The notes under the pieces were generated by a model. It did no database searches. It saw only the letters and a list, made by a program, of their open reading frames with translations, and was not told the DNA's origin. Shown here piece by piece: positions 1 through 12,596 of a stretch of 45,169 bases of DNA. The stretch's first letter is position 1; each line of letters starts with the position of its first letter. This DNA comes from an uncultured Desulfobacteraceae bacterium (GTDB lineage Bacteria; Desulfobacterota; Desulfobacteria; Desulfobacterales; UBA2174). A program made the position numbers and the translations under genes. The DNA is taken from the NCBI GenBank assembly GCA_937982505.1, contig CALJLV010000166.1:1-45169 (forward strand), written 5' to 3'.

Positions 1-46
1 AGATTGACTGACGTGACTGGAGTTCAGACGTGTGCTCTTCCGATCT
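1..46. other. Illumina TruSeq adapter remnant (contig end)
   Basis: The first 46 bases match the reverse complement of the TruSeq index adapter: a stretch reading GTGACTGGAGTTCAGACGTG, followed by the adapter tail ending in CTCTTCCGATCT, preceded by the 8-base index complement TGACTGAC and the bases AGAT. It is not genomic. Open frames that start here, such as one beginning at base 4, are artefacts. The same adapter and index occur in inverted orientation at the other end of the window. Confidence 0.98.
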
Positions 47-819
47 ACCAGGGTGCCGAAGGCGCCCAGGGCGCCGGCTTCGGTGGGGGTGCAGATTCCC
101 AGGAAGAGCCCGCCCATCACCAGAACGAAGAGGATCAGGGTTTCCAGGACCCCCGAGAGGGAATCGAGGCGTTCTTTCCAGGTGGACCGCGGGCCCCGGG
201 GAGCCACCGTGGGGTCGAGGATGGCCCAGACCATGACGGTCAGGGCGAAGAGCAGGGTCAGCAGGATCCCCGGGACGATGCCGGCGATAAACAGTTTGCC
301 GATGGACTGCTCGGTCATGATCCCGTAAATGATGAAGATGACGCTGGGCGGAATCAGGATCCCGAGGCTGCCGCCGGCCGCCACGACCCCCGAGGCCAGG
401 GTGTCGCGGTAGCGGTAGCGGCGCATTTCCGGCAGGGTCACGGCCGCCATGGTGGCGGCCGTGGCGTTGGTTGAGCCGCAGATGGCCGAAAATCCGGCGC
501 AGGCGCCGATGGTGGCGATGGCCATGCCGCCGGGCCAGTGGCCGATGAACTTGTAGGCCACGTTGAAGAGCCGCCGGCTGATCCCCGAGTGGTAGGCGAT
601 CTGCCCCATGAGGATGAACAGGGGGATCACCGTCAGGTTGTAGGACCCGAAGACGTCGAACAGGTCCCGGACCACCACGTTGAGGGCGGCGCTGAAGCTG
701 ACCACGTAGCCGAAGCCGAGAAAGCCCAGCAGCATCATGACAAAGCCGACGGGCATGCGCGAGAAGATCAGGACGAAGAGAGCCGCCAGGCCGACGACTC
801 CGCTAGCGGTTGGGCTCAT
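47..819 (-). CDS. dctM: TRAP transporter large permease DctM (partial, 3' end missing)
   Basis: This is the large membrane subunit of a tripartite ATP-independent periplasmic transporter, which drives solute uptake with an ion gradient. I translated it from the complementary strand. The frame opens at ATG 819 with MSPTASGVVGLAALFVL and continues hydrophobically to the adapter junction, giving about 257 of the usual ~430 residues. Recognisable family stretches are VIPLFILMGQIAYHSG, GFSAICGSTNATAA, ASGVVAAGGSLGILIPPS and, last before the break, GICTPTEAGALGA. The C-terminal half is lost off the contig. It lies downstream of dctP and dctQ in the same operon. It is in the same reading frame as dctQ, with one TGA and 33 open codons between them and no alternative ATG or GTG in that gap. 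The Shine-Dalgarno is weak. The substrate cannot be read from the sequence. Confidence 0.93.
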
Positions 820-918
820 ACCGAATCTGCGATTTCCTGGTCGCCCGGTGGGGCTGGAACGGCCGGTTGAGGGTTGAGACGGTGGCGCGCGACGCGGCAG
901 CGCGGCGCGCGCCGTTTG

Positions 919-1404
919 TCACTGGTTTCGCATTTCCCCCAGGGTGTCCATCACCCGCGCCGCCAGAACCAGGCTCAGTACGGCGCAGCCGGCCGACAGG
1001 CCATAGACGACGGGATAGATGGGGGTCTGGAGAGTCATGGAGACTTCCCCGCTGGCCTTGAGTTCCGCCGCGTAGCGGGCGCATTGCCGGGCCACCAGGG
1101 CGAAGAAGCCCGCGCAGATCAGCGAATTGACGATTTCGACGATCCGCTGGGTCCCCTGCGAGAGGCGCTGGACCAGGAAATCCACCGCGATATGGCCCTT
1201 GTCCACGCTGGTCTGGGCCAGGGCCAGCGAGACGCACAGGGCGCCCATGAAGCCCACGGTTTCATAGGTGCCGGTGATGGGCCGACGCATCAGGCGCATG
1301 AGGATGTCGGCGCAGGTGAGCAGCATCATGCCCATCACGGCGGCGGCCGCCAGGGTGTTGAGGCTGCGGGTGAGCCAGCCGAGGCGTTGAATCAAAGGTC
1401 GCAT
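919..1404 (-). CDS. dctQ: TRAP transporter small permease DctQ
   Basis: The gene encodes a 161-residue four-helix membrane protein, the normal size for the small TRAP permease that associates with DctM. The start MRPLIQRLGWLTRSLNTLAA was chosen because it lies 20 bp after the dctP stop; the longer open frame upstream is antisense-style sequence through dctP. Four hydrophobic segments are visible, at about residues 12-33, 50-68, 90-110 and 128-150. The stretch GTYETVGFMGALCVSLALAQ and the following DKGHIAVDFLVQRL are typical of the family, where helix 2 is followed by a conserved H-x-x-V-D motif. It sits between dctP and dctM on the minus strand and is presumably co-transcribed with both. Confidence 0.93.
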   Translation of the reverse strand: MRPLIQRLGWLTRSLNTLAAAAVMGMMLLTCADILMRLMRRPITGTYETVGFMGALCVSLALAQTSVDKGHIAVDFLVQRLSQGTQRIVEIVNSLICAGFFALVARQCARYAAELKASGEVSMTLQTPIYPVVYGLSAGCAVLSLVLAARVMDTLGEMRNQ

Positions 1405-1424
1405 GGGGCAGCTGTCCTTCCGGC

Positions 1425-2441
1425 CTACTTGGCGTTCATGAGCCGTTCCAGGGTTTCGATGATCTTGCCGCCGTCCAGGCCCTTGGTGCTGGCCTCGGCC
1501 GCGTACTGGTCGATCACCGGCCGCACCGCGGCGCGCCAGCGTTCCTTTTCGCCCTCCGCCAGAGGCACGATGGTGTTGCCCAGGCTCAGGGTGTAGGCGC
1601 GGCCTTCCGCGTCGACCTCGTCCCAGCGCCGGCCGTGGACGTCGACCCACTCGGCGCTGACCGCCTCCAAGACCGCCTTGTGGGCATCGCTCAGGGCGTT
1701 CCACTTGGCACGGTTCATCACCACGAACATGGCGGTGGTGTAGCCGATGACGTCGCATTCGGTGGTGCTCTTGATCACCTCGGCCTGGCGCCAGCCCTTG
1801 AGAACCTCGATGGGGCCGAAGGTGCCTTCCACCACGCCTTTCTGCAGGCTTTCATAGGTCTCGTTCTGGGGTTTGGCCACCGGCACGGCCCCCAGGGCCT
1901 CGACCACCTTGGCGCTCAGGCCGGTGGAGCGGATCTTCGTGCCTTTGAGATGCTCCAGGGTGGAGACCGGTTTCTGGGTGTGCAGCAGGCCGGGACCGTG
2001 GGCATGCAGGTAGAGCACCTTCACATCGTTGAGCTCCTCGGGCGCCAGGGCCTGGTAAAAGGCGTTGGCCACCCGGGTGGCCTGGGTGCCGCTGGTGTAG
2101 CCCACGGGCAGGTCCAGGGCCTCCATGGCAGGGAAACGGCCCCGGGTGTAGGCGAAGCAGGACATGGCGATGTCCGAGATTCCCTTGACGGTGCCGTCGT
2201 AGGCCTGGTTGGGCTTGGTCAGGGTGCCGCCGGGAAAAACGGTGACCTTGACCTCTCCGTTGGTGCGCTTCTCGATTTCCGCGGCCCATTCGACGGCCGC
2301 CTGGCACTGGCCGTGAGCCGCCGGAAAGAAGATGGAGTAGGTCAGTTCCACCGCCGCGGCCCCGGCCGGTGCCGGGCCGCCGAACAGGGAAAGGGCCATC
2401 AGGGCAAGACAGAACATCGACAACGGGCGGGCAGCTTTCAT
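1425..2441 (-). CDS. dctP: TRAP transporter solute-binding protein DctP
   Basis: This 338-residue periplasmic protein binds the substrate and delivers it to the DctQM permease. The start ATG 2441 is preceded by a good ribosome binding site (AAGAGGAGCG). It begins with a Sec signal peptide (MKAARPLSMFCLALMALSLF, cleavage probably near AGAAA). The mature protein has the DctP-family fold signatures: FPGGTLTKPNQAYDGTVKG near residue 75, then LKGTKIRSTG, whose arginine is the family's carboxylate-binding residue, followed by VVEALGAVPV and YESLQKGVVEG. The Arg suggests an organic acid substrate, but which one is unknown. It is the first gene of the dctP-dctQ-dctM operon. A TTGACA hexamer occurs on the minus strand at 2554-2549, but no convincing -10 box follows at the right spacing. 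Confidence 0.95.
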   Translation of the reverse strand: MKAARPLSMFCLALMALSLFGGPAPAGAAAVELTYSIFFPAAHGQCQAAVEWAAEIEKRTNGEVKVTVFPGGTLTKPNQAYDGTVKGISDIAMSCFAYTRGRFPAMEALDLPVGYTSGTQATRVANAFYQALAPEELNDVKVLYLHAHGPGLLHTQKPVSTLEHLKGTKIRSTGLSAKVVEALGAVPVAKPQNETYESLQKGVVEGTFGPIEVLKGWRQAEVIKSTTECDVIGYTTAMFVVMNRAKWNALSDAHKAVLEAVSAEWVDVHGRRWDEVDAEGRAYTLSLGNTIVPLAEGEKERWRAAVRPVIDQYAAEASTKGLDGGKIIETLERLMNAK

Positions 2442-3028
2442 GGGGTCGCTCCTCTTTGGGGGTGGATGGTGAACCCGGCTGTGCGGCTTTTTGTGTGTGG
2501 CGCGGGTGCCGCCGCCGGATAAACAGCCTCGGGTTCGATACAACCTGGTGTCAAGACAATTGAAGGACAGGGATGAAACCGGACGGGGGTCGCTTGCTGC
2601 ACCGCCCCAGGGGCGGCCAGCAAGCCTTCAATAGAGGTAGGCGTGGATGTACAAGCGGTCTGTGAAGCGATTCGTCATCGGGGTTGGGCCTGTCTACCCG
2701 TTCGAGTACGGATTTTTCCCAGCCAGAAAACCGTTGTCTTCGTACCGGGTCGAGGGGAAGTTGTCAAGTCATTTTCAGGGTGCCGCAGCCAGAGCCCTTG
2801 CGCCCTGGCGGATCACCGGTCGGCTTGACATCCGCCGGGGATTTGACTACAAGCAGCGATGCATGCCGCCGGGCGCTTTCGGCCGGCGCGCTGCGTTGCC
2901 CATCGCATGTGATATCCGTATGTTCCCCCATGGTTCGACGGGGGCCGAAGTCCGGCCCCGGGAACGGGCCGGCCGATGACGGCGCCCGCCATCACCGCTT
3001 TGCAACCACAGCTTGAAAGGAGAGCAGC
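2442..3028. other. Divergent intergenic region dctP/folD, no gene supported
   Basis: These 587 bases separate the divergent dctP and folD genes and should hold both promoters. Short open frames here lack ribosome binding sites and protein-like composition. A 7-bp perfect stem with a 5-base loop (GGGGCCG/CGGCCCC, 2941-2959) lies about 70 bp before the folD start and may structure its leader. The folD Shine-Dalgarno (GAAAGGAGAG) is strong. I see no tRNA, known riboswitch or mobile element. Confidence 0.6.
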
Positions 3029-3937
3029 ATGACCGCCAAACTCATCTTGGGAACCGAGATCCGGGAGCAGATTCTCGAGGAGATCACCGCCGAGGTGGCC
3101 CAGATCAAGGAAAAGTACGGCAAGGTCCCCGGCCTGGTGACCATCCTGGTGGGCGAGAACCCGGCCTCGATGTCCTACGTCACCCTGAAGATCAAGACGG
3201 CCCATCGGGTGGGGTTCAAGGAAGTCCAGGACAGCCAGCCGGTGGACATCAGCGAGGCGGATCTGCTGGCCCTCATCGACAAGTACAACCAGGACGACTC
3301 CATCAACGGGATTCTCGTCCAGCTGCCCCTGCCCAAGCACATCGACGAGAAGAAAGTCCTCAACCGCATCGATCCGGACAAGGACGTGGACGGGTTCCAC
3401 CCGGTCAACGTGGGCCGGCTGATGATCGGCGGCAGCGAGGTGAAGTTTCCGCCCTGCACCCCGGCCGGGATCCAGGAGATGATCGTGCGCGCCGGTGTCC
3501 AGACCAAGGGGGCCGAGGTGGTGGTGGTGGGCCGCTCCAACATCGTGGGCAAGCCCATCGCCAACATGATGGTGCAAAAGGGGGTCGGGGCCAACAGCAC
3601 GGTGACCATCGTGCACACCGGCACCCGCGATCTGGCCGGCCACTGCCAGCGGGCCGACATCCTCATCGTGGCCGCCGGGGTGCCGGGGCTGGTCAAGCCC
3701 GAATGGATCAAGCCGGGCGCCTGCGTCATCGACGTGGGGGTCAACCGGGTGGGCGAGAAGATCAGTGAAAAGACCGGCAAGCCGGTGGCCATCCTCAAGG
3801 GCGATGTGGACTTCGATGCCGCCAGGCAGATCGCCGGCTACATCACCCCGGTTCCCGGCGGGGTGGGCCCCATGACCATCACCATGCTGATGAAAAACAC
3901 CCTCAAGAGCTTCAAGTTCCAGCTCGGGATCGCCTGA
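3029..3937 (+). CDS. folD: Bifunctional methylenetetrahydrofolate dehydrogenase/cyclohydrolase FolD
   Basis: This cytosolic enzyme interconverts 5,10-methylene-THF, 5,10-methenyl-THF and 10-formyl-THF, feeding purine synthesis and one-carbon metabolism. The 302-residue length is slightly above the usual ~285. Catalytic-site landmarks are visible: SYVTLKIKTAHRVGF, with the active-site Tyr and Lys near residues 51-57, GILVQLPLPKHID near 92, DKDVDGFHPVNVG near 118-130 with the catalytic Asp, and PPCTPAG. The NAD(P)-binding half contains VVVGRSNIVGKP, and the C-terminus has TPVPGGVGPMT. The start has a strong GGAG ribosome binding site 6-10 bp upstream. It appears to be monocistronic and is followed by a hairpin terminator. 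Confidence 0.98.
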   Translation: MTAKLILGTEIREQILEEITAEVAQIKEKYGKVPGLVTILVGENPASMSYVTLKIKTAHRVGFKEVQDSQPVDISEADLLALIDKYNQDDSINGILVQLPLPKHIDEKKVLNRIDPDKDVDGFHPVNVGRLMIGGSEVKFPPCTPAGIQEMIVRAGVQTKGAEVVVVGRSNIVGKPIANMMVQKGVGANSTVTIVHTGTRDLAGHCQRADILIVAAGVPGLVKPEWIKPGACVIDVGVNRVGEKISEKTGKPVAILKGDVDFDAARQIAGYITPVPGGVGPMTITMLMKNTLKSFKFQLGIA

Positions 3938-3960
3938 GCGCCGCGGGATCACGGTTCCAG

Positions 3961-4007
3961 ACCGCTCCCGCCGGCAACCTCCCCGGGTTGTGCGTGGGAG
4001 CGGTTTT
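3961..4007 (+). terminator. Probable folD terminator formed by a REP-like hairpin
   Basis: ACCGCTCCC (3961-3969) pairs with GGGAGCGGT (3996-4004), with an inner GCAACC/GGTTGT pairing and a short TTTT run after the stem. It starts 23 bp after the folD stop. The 3' arm is part of the dispersed GTGGGAGCGG REP-like repeat, so this repeat may double as a transcription terminator. Confidence 0.65.
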
Positions 4008-4017
4008 CAACCGCGAC
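3994..4017 (+). repeat. REP-like element, copy 1
   Basis: The 24-base element reads GTGGGAGCGG, then TTTTCAACCGCGAC. The same sequence is found at 17892-17914 (inverted), 21587-21610 and, with two changes, 21678-21701. The half element GGTTTTCGACCGCG follows at 4040-4053. The GCGGTT/AACCGC arms can form a short hairpin. It resembles bacterial REP sequences mobilised by RAYT transposases; no RAYT gene is in the window. Confidence 0.75.
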
Positions 4018-4249
4018 CGGACCTTCGGATACCTCGATTACGGTTTTCGACCGCGCTTTCCGCCCGCCCATCCCCAATGACCCGTAACCCGTGACCCGTC
4101 ATCCCCCGCCCCTTGCCAGGTCTGGCCTGGAAGGCTATGTTGCGAGGATTGACGGCCGGGGAGGCGCCTGGCCATCCGCCGCGGCGCCGATCTTCCCTTC
4201 CATGGCCCCAAAGGCCGTTGCGACTGACTCGGACCAAGGACTTTGATCC

Positions 4250-6781
<2,532 letters not shown>

Positions 6782-6873
6782 GGTGTTGAGATCATCGTTG
6801 GAGGGGAATTTTCCCGTCTGGTGGTCGTCGTCTCGTTTTTATGGCCAACTGCAGATCCCTCGTCGTGCCTCCT

Positions 6874-7022
6874 CGGGATGACCCGATAGAGGGGGTTCGG
6901 GATGACCCGCTAGAGGGGGTTCGGGATGACCCGCTAGAGGGGGTTCGGGATGACCCGCTAGAGGGGTTCGGGATGACTTGATAGAAAGGTTCGCGATGAC
7001 CCGATAGAGGTCCGGGATGACG
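6874..7022 (+). repeat. 24-bp tandem repeat array upstream of clpS
   Basis: About six and a half head-to-tail copies of a unit beginning CGGGATGACCCGCTAGAGGG occur here. The first three copies are 24 bp and nearly identical; later ones degenerate to 23 and 21 bp. There are no unique spacers, so it is not a CRISPR. It fills the gap between secA and the clpS promoter. Confidence 0.9.
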
Positions 7023-7173
7023 CTTTCTTTCCGTGTCATGCCGAACGTCAGTGAGGCATCTGCAGTTGGAAAGATCGGCGGCAAACAGCGACAATCCGCA
7101 TTGTTGAGCGTACTGTCACGGGAGGAGGGCGGATCCATACGTTGACGGGGTCATGGTCAGCGGGTCTGCCGGC

Positions 7174-7203
7174 TTTACAATCCGCCGGGCCGGTGGTTAT
7201 AGT
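7174..7203 (+). promoter_or_regulatory. Candidate sigma70 promoter for clpS-clpA-manA
   Basis: TTTACA (7174-7179) is followed after 18 bp by TATAGT (7198-7203), about 115 bp before the clpS start and just downstream of the tandem repeat array. It is the best -35/-10 pair I see in the 535-bp gap after secA. Confidence 0.5.
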
Positions 7204-7283
7204 GATTTTGAGCGCCGGCCCTCCGTTCCGAAGGGCTTGCCAGGGGAGCCGACGCCCGGAAGGATGATGACCCAGAAGGCGTA

Positions 7284-7300
7284 GCGCCCCGTGGGGGCGC
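7284..7300 (+). promoter_or_regulatory. Hairpin immediately before the clpS ribosome binding site
   Basis: GCGCCCC and GGGGCGC form a perfect 7-bp all-GC stem with a 3-base loop. It ends 3 bases before the AGGAAG Shine-Dalgarno of clpS. There is no T-run, so it is more likely a leader RNA structure that affects stability or translation than a terminator. Confidence 0.5.
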
Positions 7301-7316
7301 CGCAGGAAGCCGATCC

Positions 7317-7631
7317 ATGAACGCCCCGACGACCGACCCGGCGCTGGAAGAGCGCAGCGAGACCACCGAGAAGACCGACGAGCCGCCCCTGTACCGGGTG
7401 ATGCTGCTCAACGACGACTACACCACCATGGAGTTCGTGGTTCAGGTGCTGCGCCTGGTCTTCCACAAGTCGGCGGCCGAGGCCACGCGGATCATGCTCA
7501 ACGTGCACCGGCAAGGATCGGGGGTCTGCGGCGCCTACCCCCGGGAGGTGGCCGAGACCAAGGTCGACACCGTACACAGTCTGGCGCGGGAACACGGATT
7601 CCCCCTGCGCTGCGAGATGGAAAGGGAATAG
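7317..7631 (+). CDS. clpS: ATP-dependent Clp protease adaptor ClpS
   Basis: ClpS delivers N-degron substrates to the ClpA N-domain. The 104-residue size is normal. After a charged, disordered N-terminus of about 24 residues comes the conserved core YRVMLLNDDYTTMEFVVQVL, with the Asn-Asp-Asp that contacts the N-terminal residue of the substrate, then the Met/His-containing groove segment ATRIMLNVHRQGSGVCGAYP. A Shine-Dalgarno AGGAAG lies 8 bp upstream of ATG 7317. The stop is 3 bp before clpA, so the two are certainly co-transcribed. Confidence 0.97.
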   Translation: MNAPTTDPALEERSETTEKTDEPPLYRVMLLNDDYTTMEFVVQVLRLVFHKSAAEATRIMLNVHRQGSGVCGAYPREVAETKVDTVHSLAREHGFPLRCEMERE

Positions 7632-7634
7632 GCC

Positions 7635-9874
<2,240 letters not shown>

Positions 9875-9878
<4 letters not shown>

Positions 9879-11128
9879 ACCCGCACCGCGCGCTAGTTCT
9901 GCGCAATCCCATCCAGACCTACGCCTGGGGATCGCGTACGGCCATCGCCGAGCTTCTCGGCGCCGCGGGGCCGACCCCCGAGCCCCAGGCCGAACTGTGG
10001 ATGGGGGCCCACCCCAAGGCCCCGTCGCGGGTGGACACCGGCACGGGGGCGCAGCCGTTGGACCGTCTCATCCGAGACGATCCCGAAGCGATTCTCGGGC
10101 CCGGCGCGGCGCGGCGTTTCGGGGCGTCCCTGCCTTTTTTGTTCAAGATCCTGGCGGTGGCCGAACCGCTGTCGATCCAGGCCCATCCGGACCGGGCCCA
10201 GGCGGCGGAAGGATTCGCGCGCGAAAACCGGGCCGGTTTGCCGATCGATGCGCCCCAGCGCAATTACCGCGACCCGAACCATAAACCCGAGCTGATCTGC
10301 GCCCTTTCCGAGTTCTGGGCCCTGGACGGGTTCCGGCCGGCGGCGGCCATCCGCCTGGCGGTGGCGGCCCTGTGCCCCGAGAGCCTAAAAACGCTGGTGG
10401 ACGGCCTCGACGGCCGGCCGGAGGACGGGGCGATCCGGGACTTTTTCCAAGGGTTGATGGGCCTGGACGAACGGCGGCGCCGGGCCGCGTCGGCCGAGGC
10501 CGCCGTCCGGGCGGCCCGCGGCGCGACCGACCGAGCGGTGTGCCGCTGGGTGCTGCGGCTCGCCGAGCGCTACCCGGGGGACGTCGGCGTGCTGGCCCCG
10601 GCCGTGCTCAACCTGATATGCCTTCAGCCGGGCGAGGCGCTGTTTCTGCCCGCCGGGCGGCTGCACGCCTACCTGGAGGGCACGGGCGTCGAGATCATGG
10701 CCAATTCGGACAACGTGCTGCGCGGCGGGCTGACGCCCAAGCATGTGGACGTGGCCGAGCTGCTGCGGGTGCTGCGCTTTGAGGGCCGGCCGGCCGAGGT
10801 GCTGCGTCCGGTGCCGGCCGGATTGTCCGGGGCGCGCTATGCGACGCCGGCCGAAGAATTCGAGCTGTGGGTCCTGCGGGTGGACCCGGGCCGCCCCTGG
10901 CAGGGTCCGGACCGGGGCGGGGTCGAGATTCTCCTGTGCACCCGGGGCGAGGGGCGGGTGCGTGTGCAAAACGGCCAAGAGACCGGCTTTGCCCGAGGCG
11001 TCGCGCTTCTCGTGCCGGCGGCGGCCGGGCCCTACACGATTAGCGGACGGGCCGTGGTGTATCGGGCGGCCTTACCGGAAGGAAGTCCACCACGGACCCA
11101 CACAGACGACCACAGACAAAAGAATTGA
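9875..11128 (+). CDS. manA: Mannose-6-phosphate isomerase, class I
   Basis: This zinc enzyme interconverts fructose-6-phosphate and mannose-6-phosphate and would feed GDP-mannose synthesis for the polysaccharide locus 3 kb downstream. The 417-residue protein shows AELWMGAHPKAPS near residue 40, the zinc ligands in LSIQAHPD near 105 and PNHKPELICAL near 135, and FLPAGRLHAYLEGTGVEIMA near 258 with the last zinc His. The start ATG overlaps the clpA stop by 4 bp, which implies translational coupling. The last ~13 residues (starting around RTHTDD) are encoded by an intergenic repeat of the CCACGGAC type rather than by family sequence, so the ancestral stop was probably replaced. No manC or manB is present in the window. 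Confidence 0.95.
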
Positions 11129-11220
11129 ATCTGTGGCGCCGTTCGTGGCCGTCAGGCCACCCCGTCCGTGCCTTGTCCGTGGTTAAAAAAGCAATCAACC
11201 ACGGACGCACAAGGACGAAA
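11089..11220. repeat. CCACGGAC-type inverted repeats at the manA 3' end
   Basis: Three related segments occur here: ACCACGGACCCACACAGACG (from 11089), its approximate complement CCGTGCCTTGTCCGTGGTT (ending 11184) and AACCACGGACGCACAAGGACG (from 11197). The last two pair closely. The element covers the last codons of manA and the gap before the next gene. Similar dispersed elements are common between genes of many environmental bacteria; their origin is unknown to me. Confidence 0.75.
11175..11206 (+). terminator. Hairpin after manA, possible terminator
   Basis: GTCCGTGGTT (11175-11184) pairs perfectly with AACCACGGAC (11197-11206) across a 12-base A-rich loop. There is no T-run after the stem, so it is at best a weak or factor-dependent terminator. 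It lies inside the CCACGGAC repeat between manA and the VOC gene. Confidence 0.45.
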
Positions 11221-11232
11221 AGGATTCATGCT

Positions 11233-11847
11233 GTGGCAGGTCTGACATACACCGGCATCCATCATCTGGCCCTGGTCACCGGCGACATGGAGGCCACGGT
11301 CCGCTTCTGGCGCGATCTACTGGGCATGCGCCTCATCGCCGGCCTGGGCCGCCCCGGTTACCGGCACTATTTTTTCGAGATCGGCCCCCATGACACCGTG
11401 GCCTTTTTCGAGTGGCCGGCCGTGGAAAAGATCCCCGAAAAAGACCACGGGGTGCCCGTGGCCGGGCCGGCGGCCTTTGATCATGTCTCGGTGGGCGTGG
11501 CCGGCGACGACGACCTGTGGGACCTCAAGGACCGGTTGGAGGCCGCCGGATTCTGGGTTTCCGAGCCCATCGACCACGGCTTCATCCACTCCATCTACAG
11601 CTTCGACCCCAACCAGATCCCCATCGAGTTTTCCGCCCCCGTGGCAGCGGTGGACCTGCGCCGACGCCCGCAGATGCACGACCGCCAGCCGACCCCGGCG
11701 GCCCGGGAGGGGGCCGACCCCCAGGCCCACCGCTGGCCCCGGGTGGTCCGGCCCACGCCGCCCGGTGAGCGCCGGGTCTATCCGGGCGAAGGCGAGGTGT
11801 TCGCCCCCCAGGCTCACTGCATCGATTCGGACCGCAGCGAAGGGTAG
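11233..11847 (+). CDS. VOC-family (glyoxalase/dioxygenase-like) protein
   Basis: This protein of about 204 residues has a vicinal oxygen chelate fold in its first ~135 residues: YTGIHHLALVTGDMEATVRF, LLGMRLIAGLG, HYFFEIGPHDTVAFFEWP, then FDHVSVGVAGDDDLWDLKDR and PNQIPIEFSAP. The His residues in the first and second beta-alpha units and the Glu in IEFS are the expected metal ligands. The remaining ~60 residues are Pro/Arg-rich and look disordered. I prefer the GTG at 11233 because AAAAGGA lies upstream and family homology begins just after; the longer frame from 11125 would read through the repeat. The substrate is unknown. Its 3' end overlaps the convergent gene by 34 bp. Confidence 0.8.
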   Translation: MAGLTYTGIHHLALVTGDMEATVRFWRDLLGMRLIAGLGRPGYRHYFFEIGPHDTVAFFEWPAVEKIPEKDHGVPVAGPAAFDHVSVGVAGDDDLWDLKDRLEAAGFWVSEPIDHGFIHSIYSFDPNQIPIEFSAPVAAVDLRRRPQMHDRQPTPAAREGADPQAHRWPRVVRPTPPGERRVYPGEGEVFAPQAHCIDSDRSEG

Positions 11848-12053
11848 TTGGCCGGGTCGCCGACGTAGGCCGCAAAGTCTTTTTCCATCAGAAACTTCGA
11901 GATCATCAGGTTGACCAGACCCGCCGTGTCCACCCGGTAATGGCCCTTGGCATTGGGGCCCACCAGGGCCTTGGCATTGCGGACGATGGTTTGCAGGGCG
12001 GCGGTGCTCAAGGTGACGATGGCCCGCACCTCGATGGTGTCGTGATCGGACAT
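11814..12053 (-). CDS. Small hypothetical protein, 79 residues
   Basis: I do not recognise a named family. The frame starts at ATG 12053 with GGAGAAG 7-13 bp upstream and reads MSDHDTIEVRAIVTLSTAAL, followed by QTIVRNAKALVGPN and a charged, amphipathic C-terminus. Codon composition is protein-like and there is no signal peptide or membrane segment, so it is probably a cytosolic small protein. It is convergent with the VOC gene and overlaps its last 34 bp. The longer frame upstream of this ATG is low-complexity and unlikely to be coding. Confidence 0.65.
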   Translation of the reverse strand: MSDHDTIEVRAIVTLSTAALQTIVRNAKALVGPNAKGHYRVDTAGLVNLMISKFLMEKDFAAYVGDPANYPSLRSESMQ

Positions 12054-12596
12054 GGCGGCTTCTCCGGCTCTGGGCGTTCTGGGTGTCGCGAAAGGTTCCC
12101 CGGGGCCATGGCGGCTGGCGTCCGGCCAGGCCCCGGCGCGGCACTCCGGCCGCCTGCCCCATCCCACCCGCCTTTCAGAGCAGATCCATCCGCCAGGGTC
12201 AAGATCAATCCGTGCCATTGCACAATCAACGGTTCCGGGTGCATCGCGATTTGTGCAGATGGCTGCCTGGGCAACGGCACCGGAACCGGCCCGGGGGAGC
12301 GCGGCAGGGGGTTTCCGGGCTTGTCTGGCCAACGGACAACCATCTGGATTCAAAGTGATAAATGTTTTTTTCGACCGGTCCGGCAGGTCGCGCCGCGATC
12401 CCGCAGGCACCGCCAGGGATGATGGTACGGATTTTGTTTGAAGGTCTCCTCGGAGCCGGGGCCATGGGGGCGCCGGGCTCCCGATCATCCCAATGCCCCG
12501 GGGCGCGGCCAAGATTCCGGCCTCATCGGATGTTACGGCCGGGCGGGTGCCGTCCGGGGCCAGCAATTCCGCTCGCGGAACGGAAAGGAGACAGGT
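12054..12596. other. Divergent intergenic region, no gene supported
   Basis: These 543 bases lie between the divergent 79-residue gene and the first ComEA-like gene. Several overlapping short frames exist on both strands, but all are Pro/Arg/Gly-rich and lack ribosome binding sites. A short AT-rich patch at 12351-12371 (AAAGTGATAAATG then a run of T) stands out from the GC-rich surroundings and is the most likely promoter area. I could not assign a confident -35/-10 pair. Confidence 0.5.

Noticed and set aside
4..474. A 156-codon plus-strand frame at the left end
   Set aside because: It starts inside adapter and runs antisense to dctM; composition is Gly/Asp/His-rich shadow sequence.
919..921. 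Selenocysteine or programmed read-through at the dctQ TGA
   Set aside because: No SECIS-like structure was evident, dctQ ends at normal length, and no selenoprotein is known in this family; kept only as a same-frame observation.
2442..3028. THF or other riboswitch before folD
   Set aside because: I could not recover the conserved cores of any riboswitch I know; only a simple GC hairpin is present.
6874..7022. CRISPR array
   Set aside because: Units are contiguous 24-bp repeats without unique spacers, and no cas genes are near.
12008..12343. A 111-codon minus-strand gene
   Set aside because: It is Pro/Arg-rich, lacks a ribosome binding site and overlaps the better-supported 79-residue gene.
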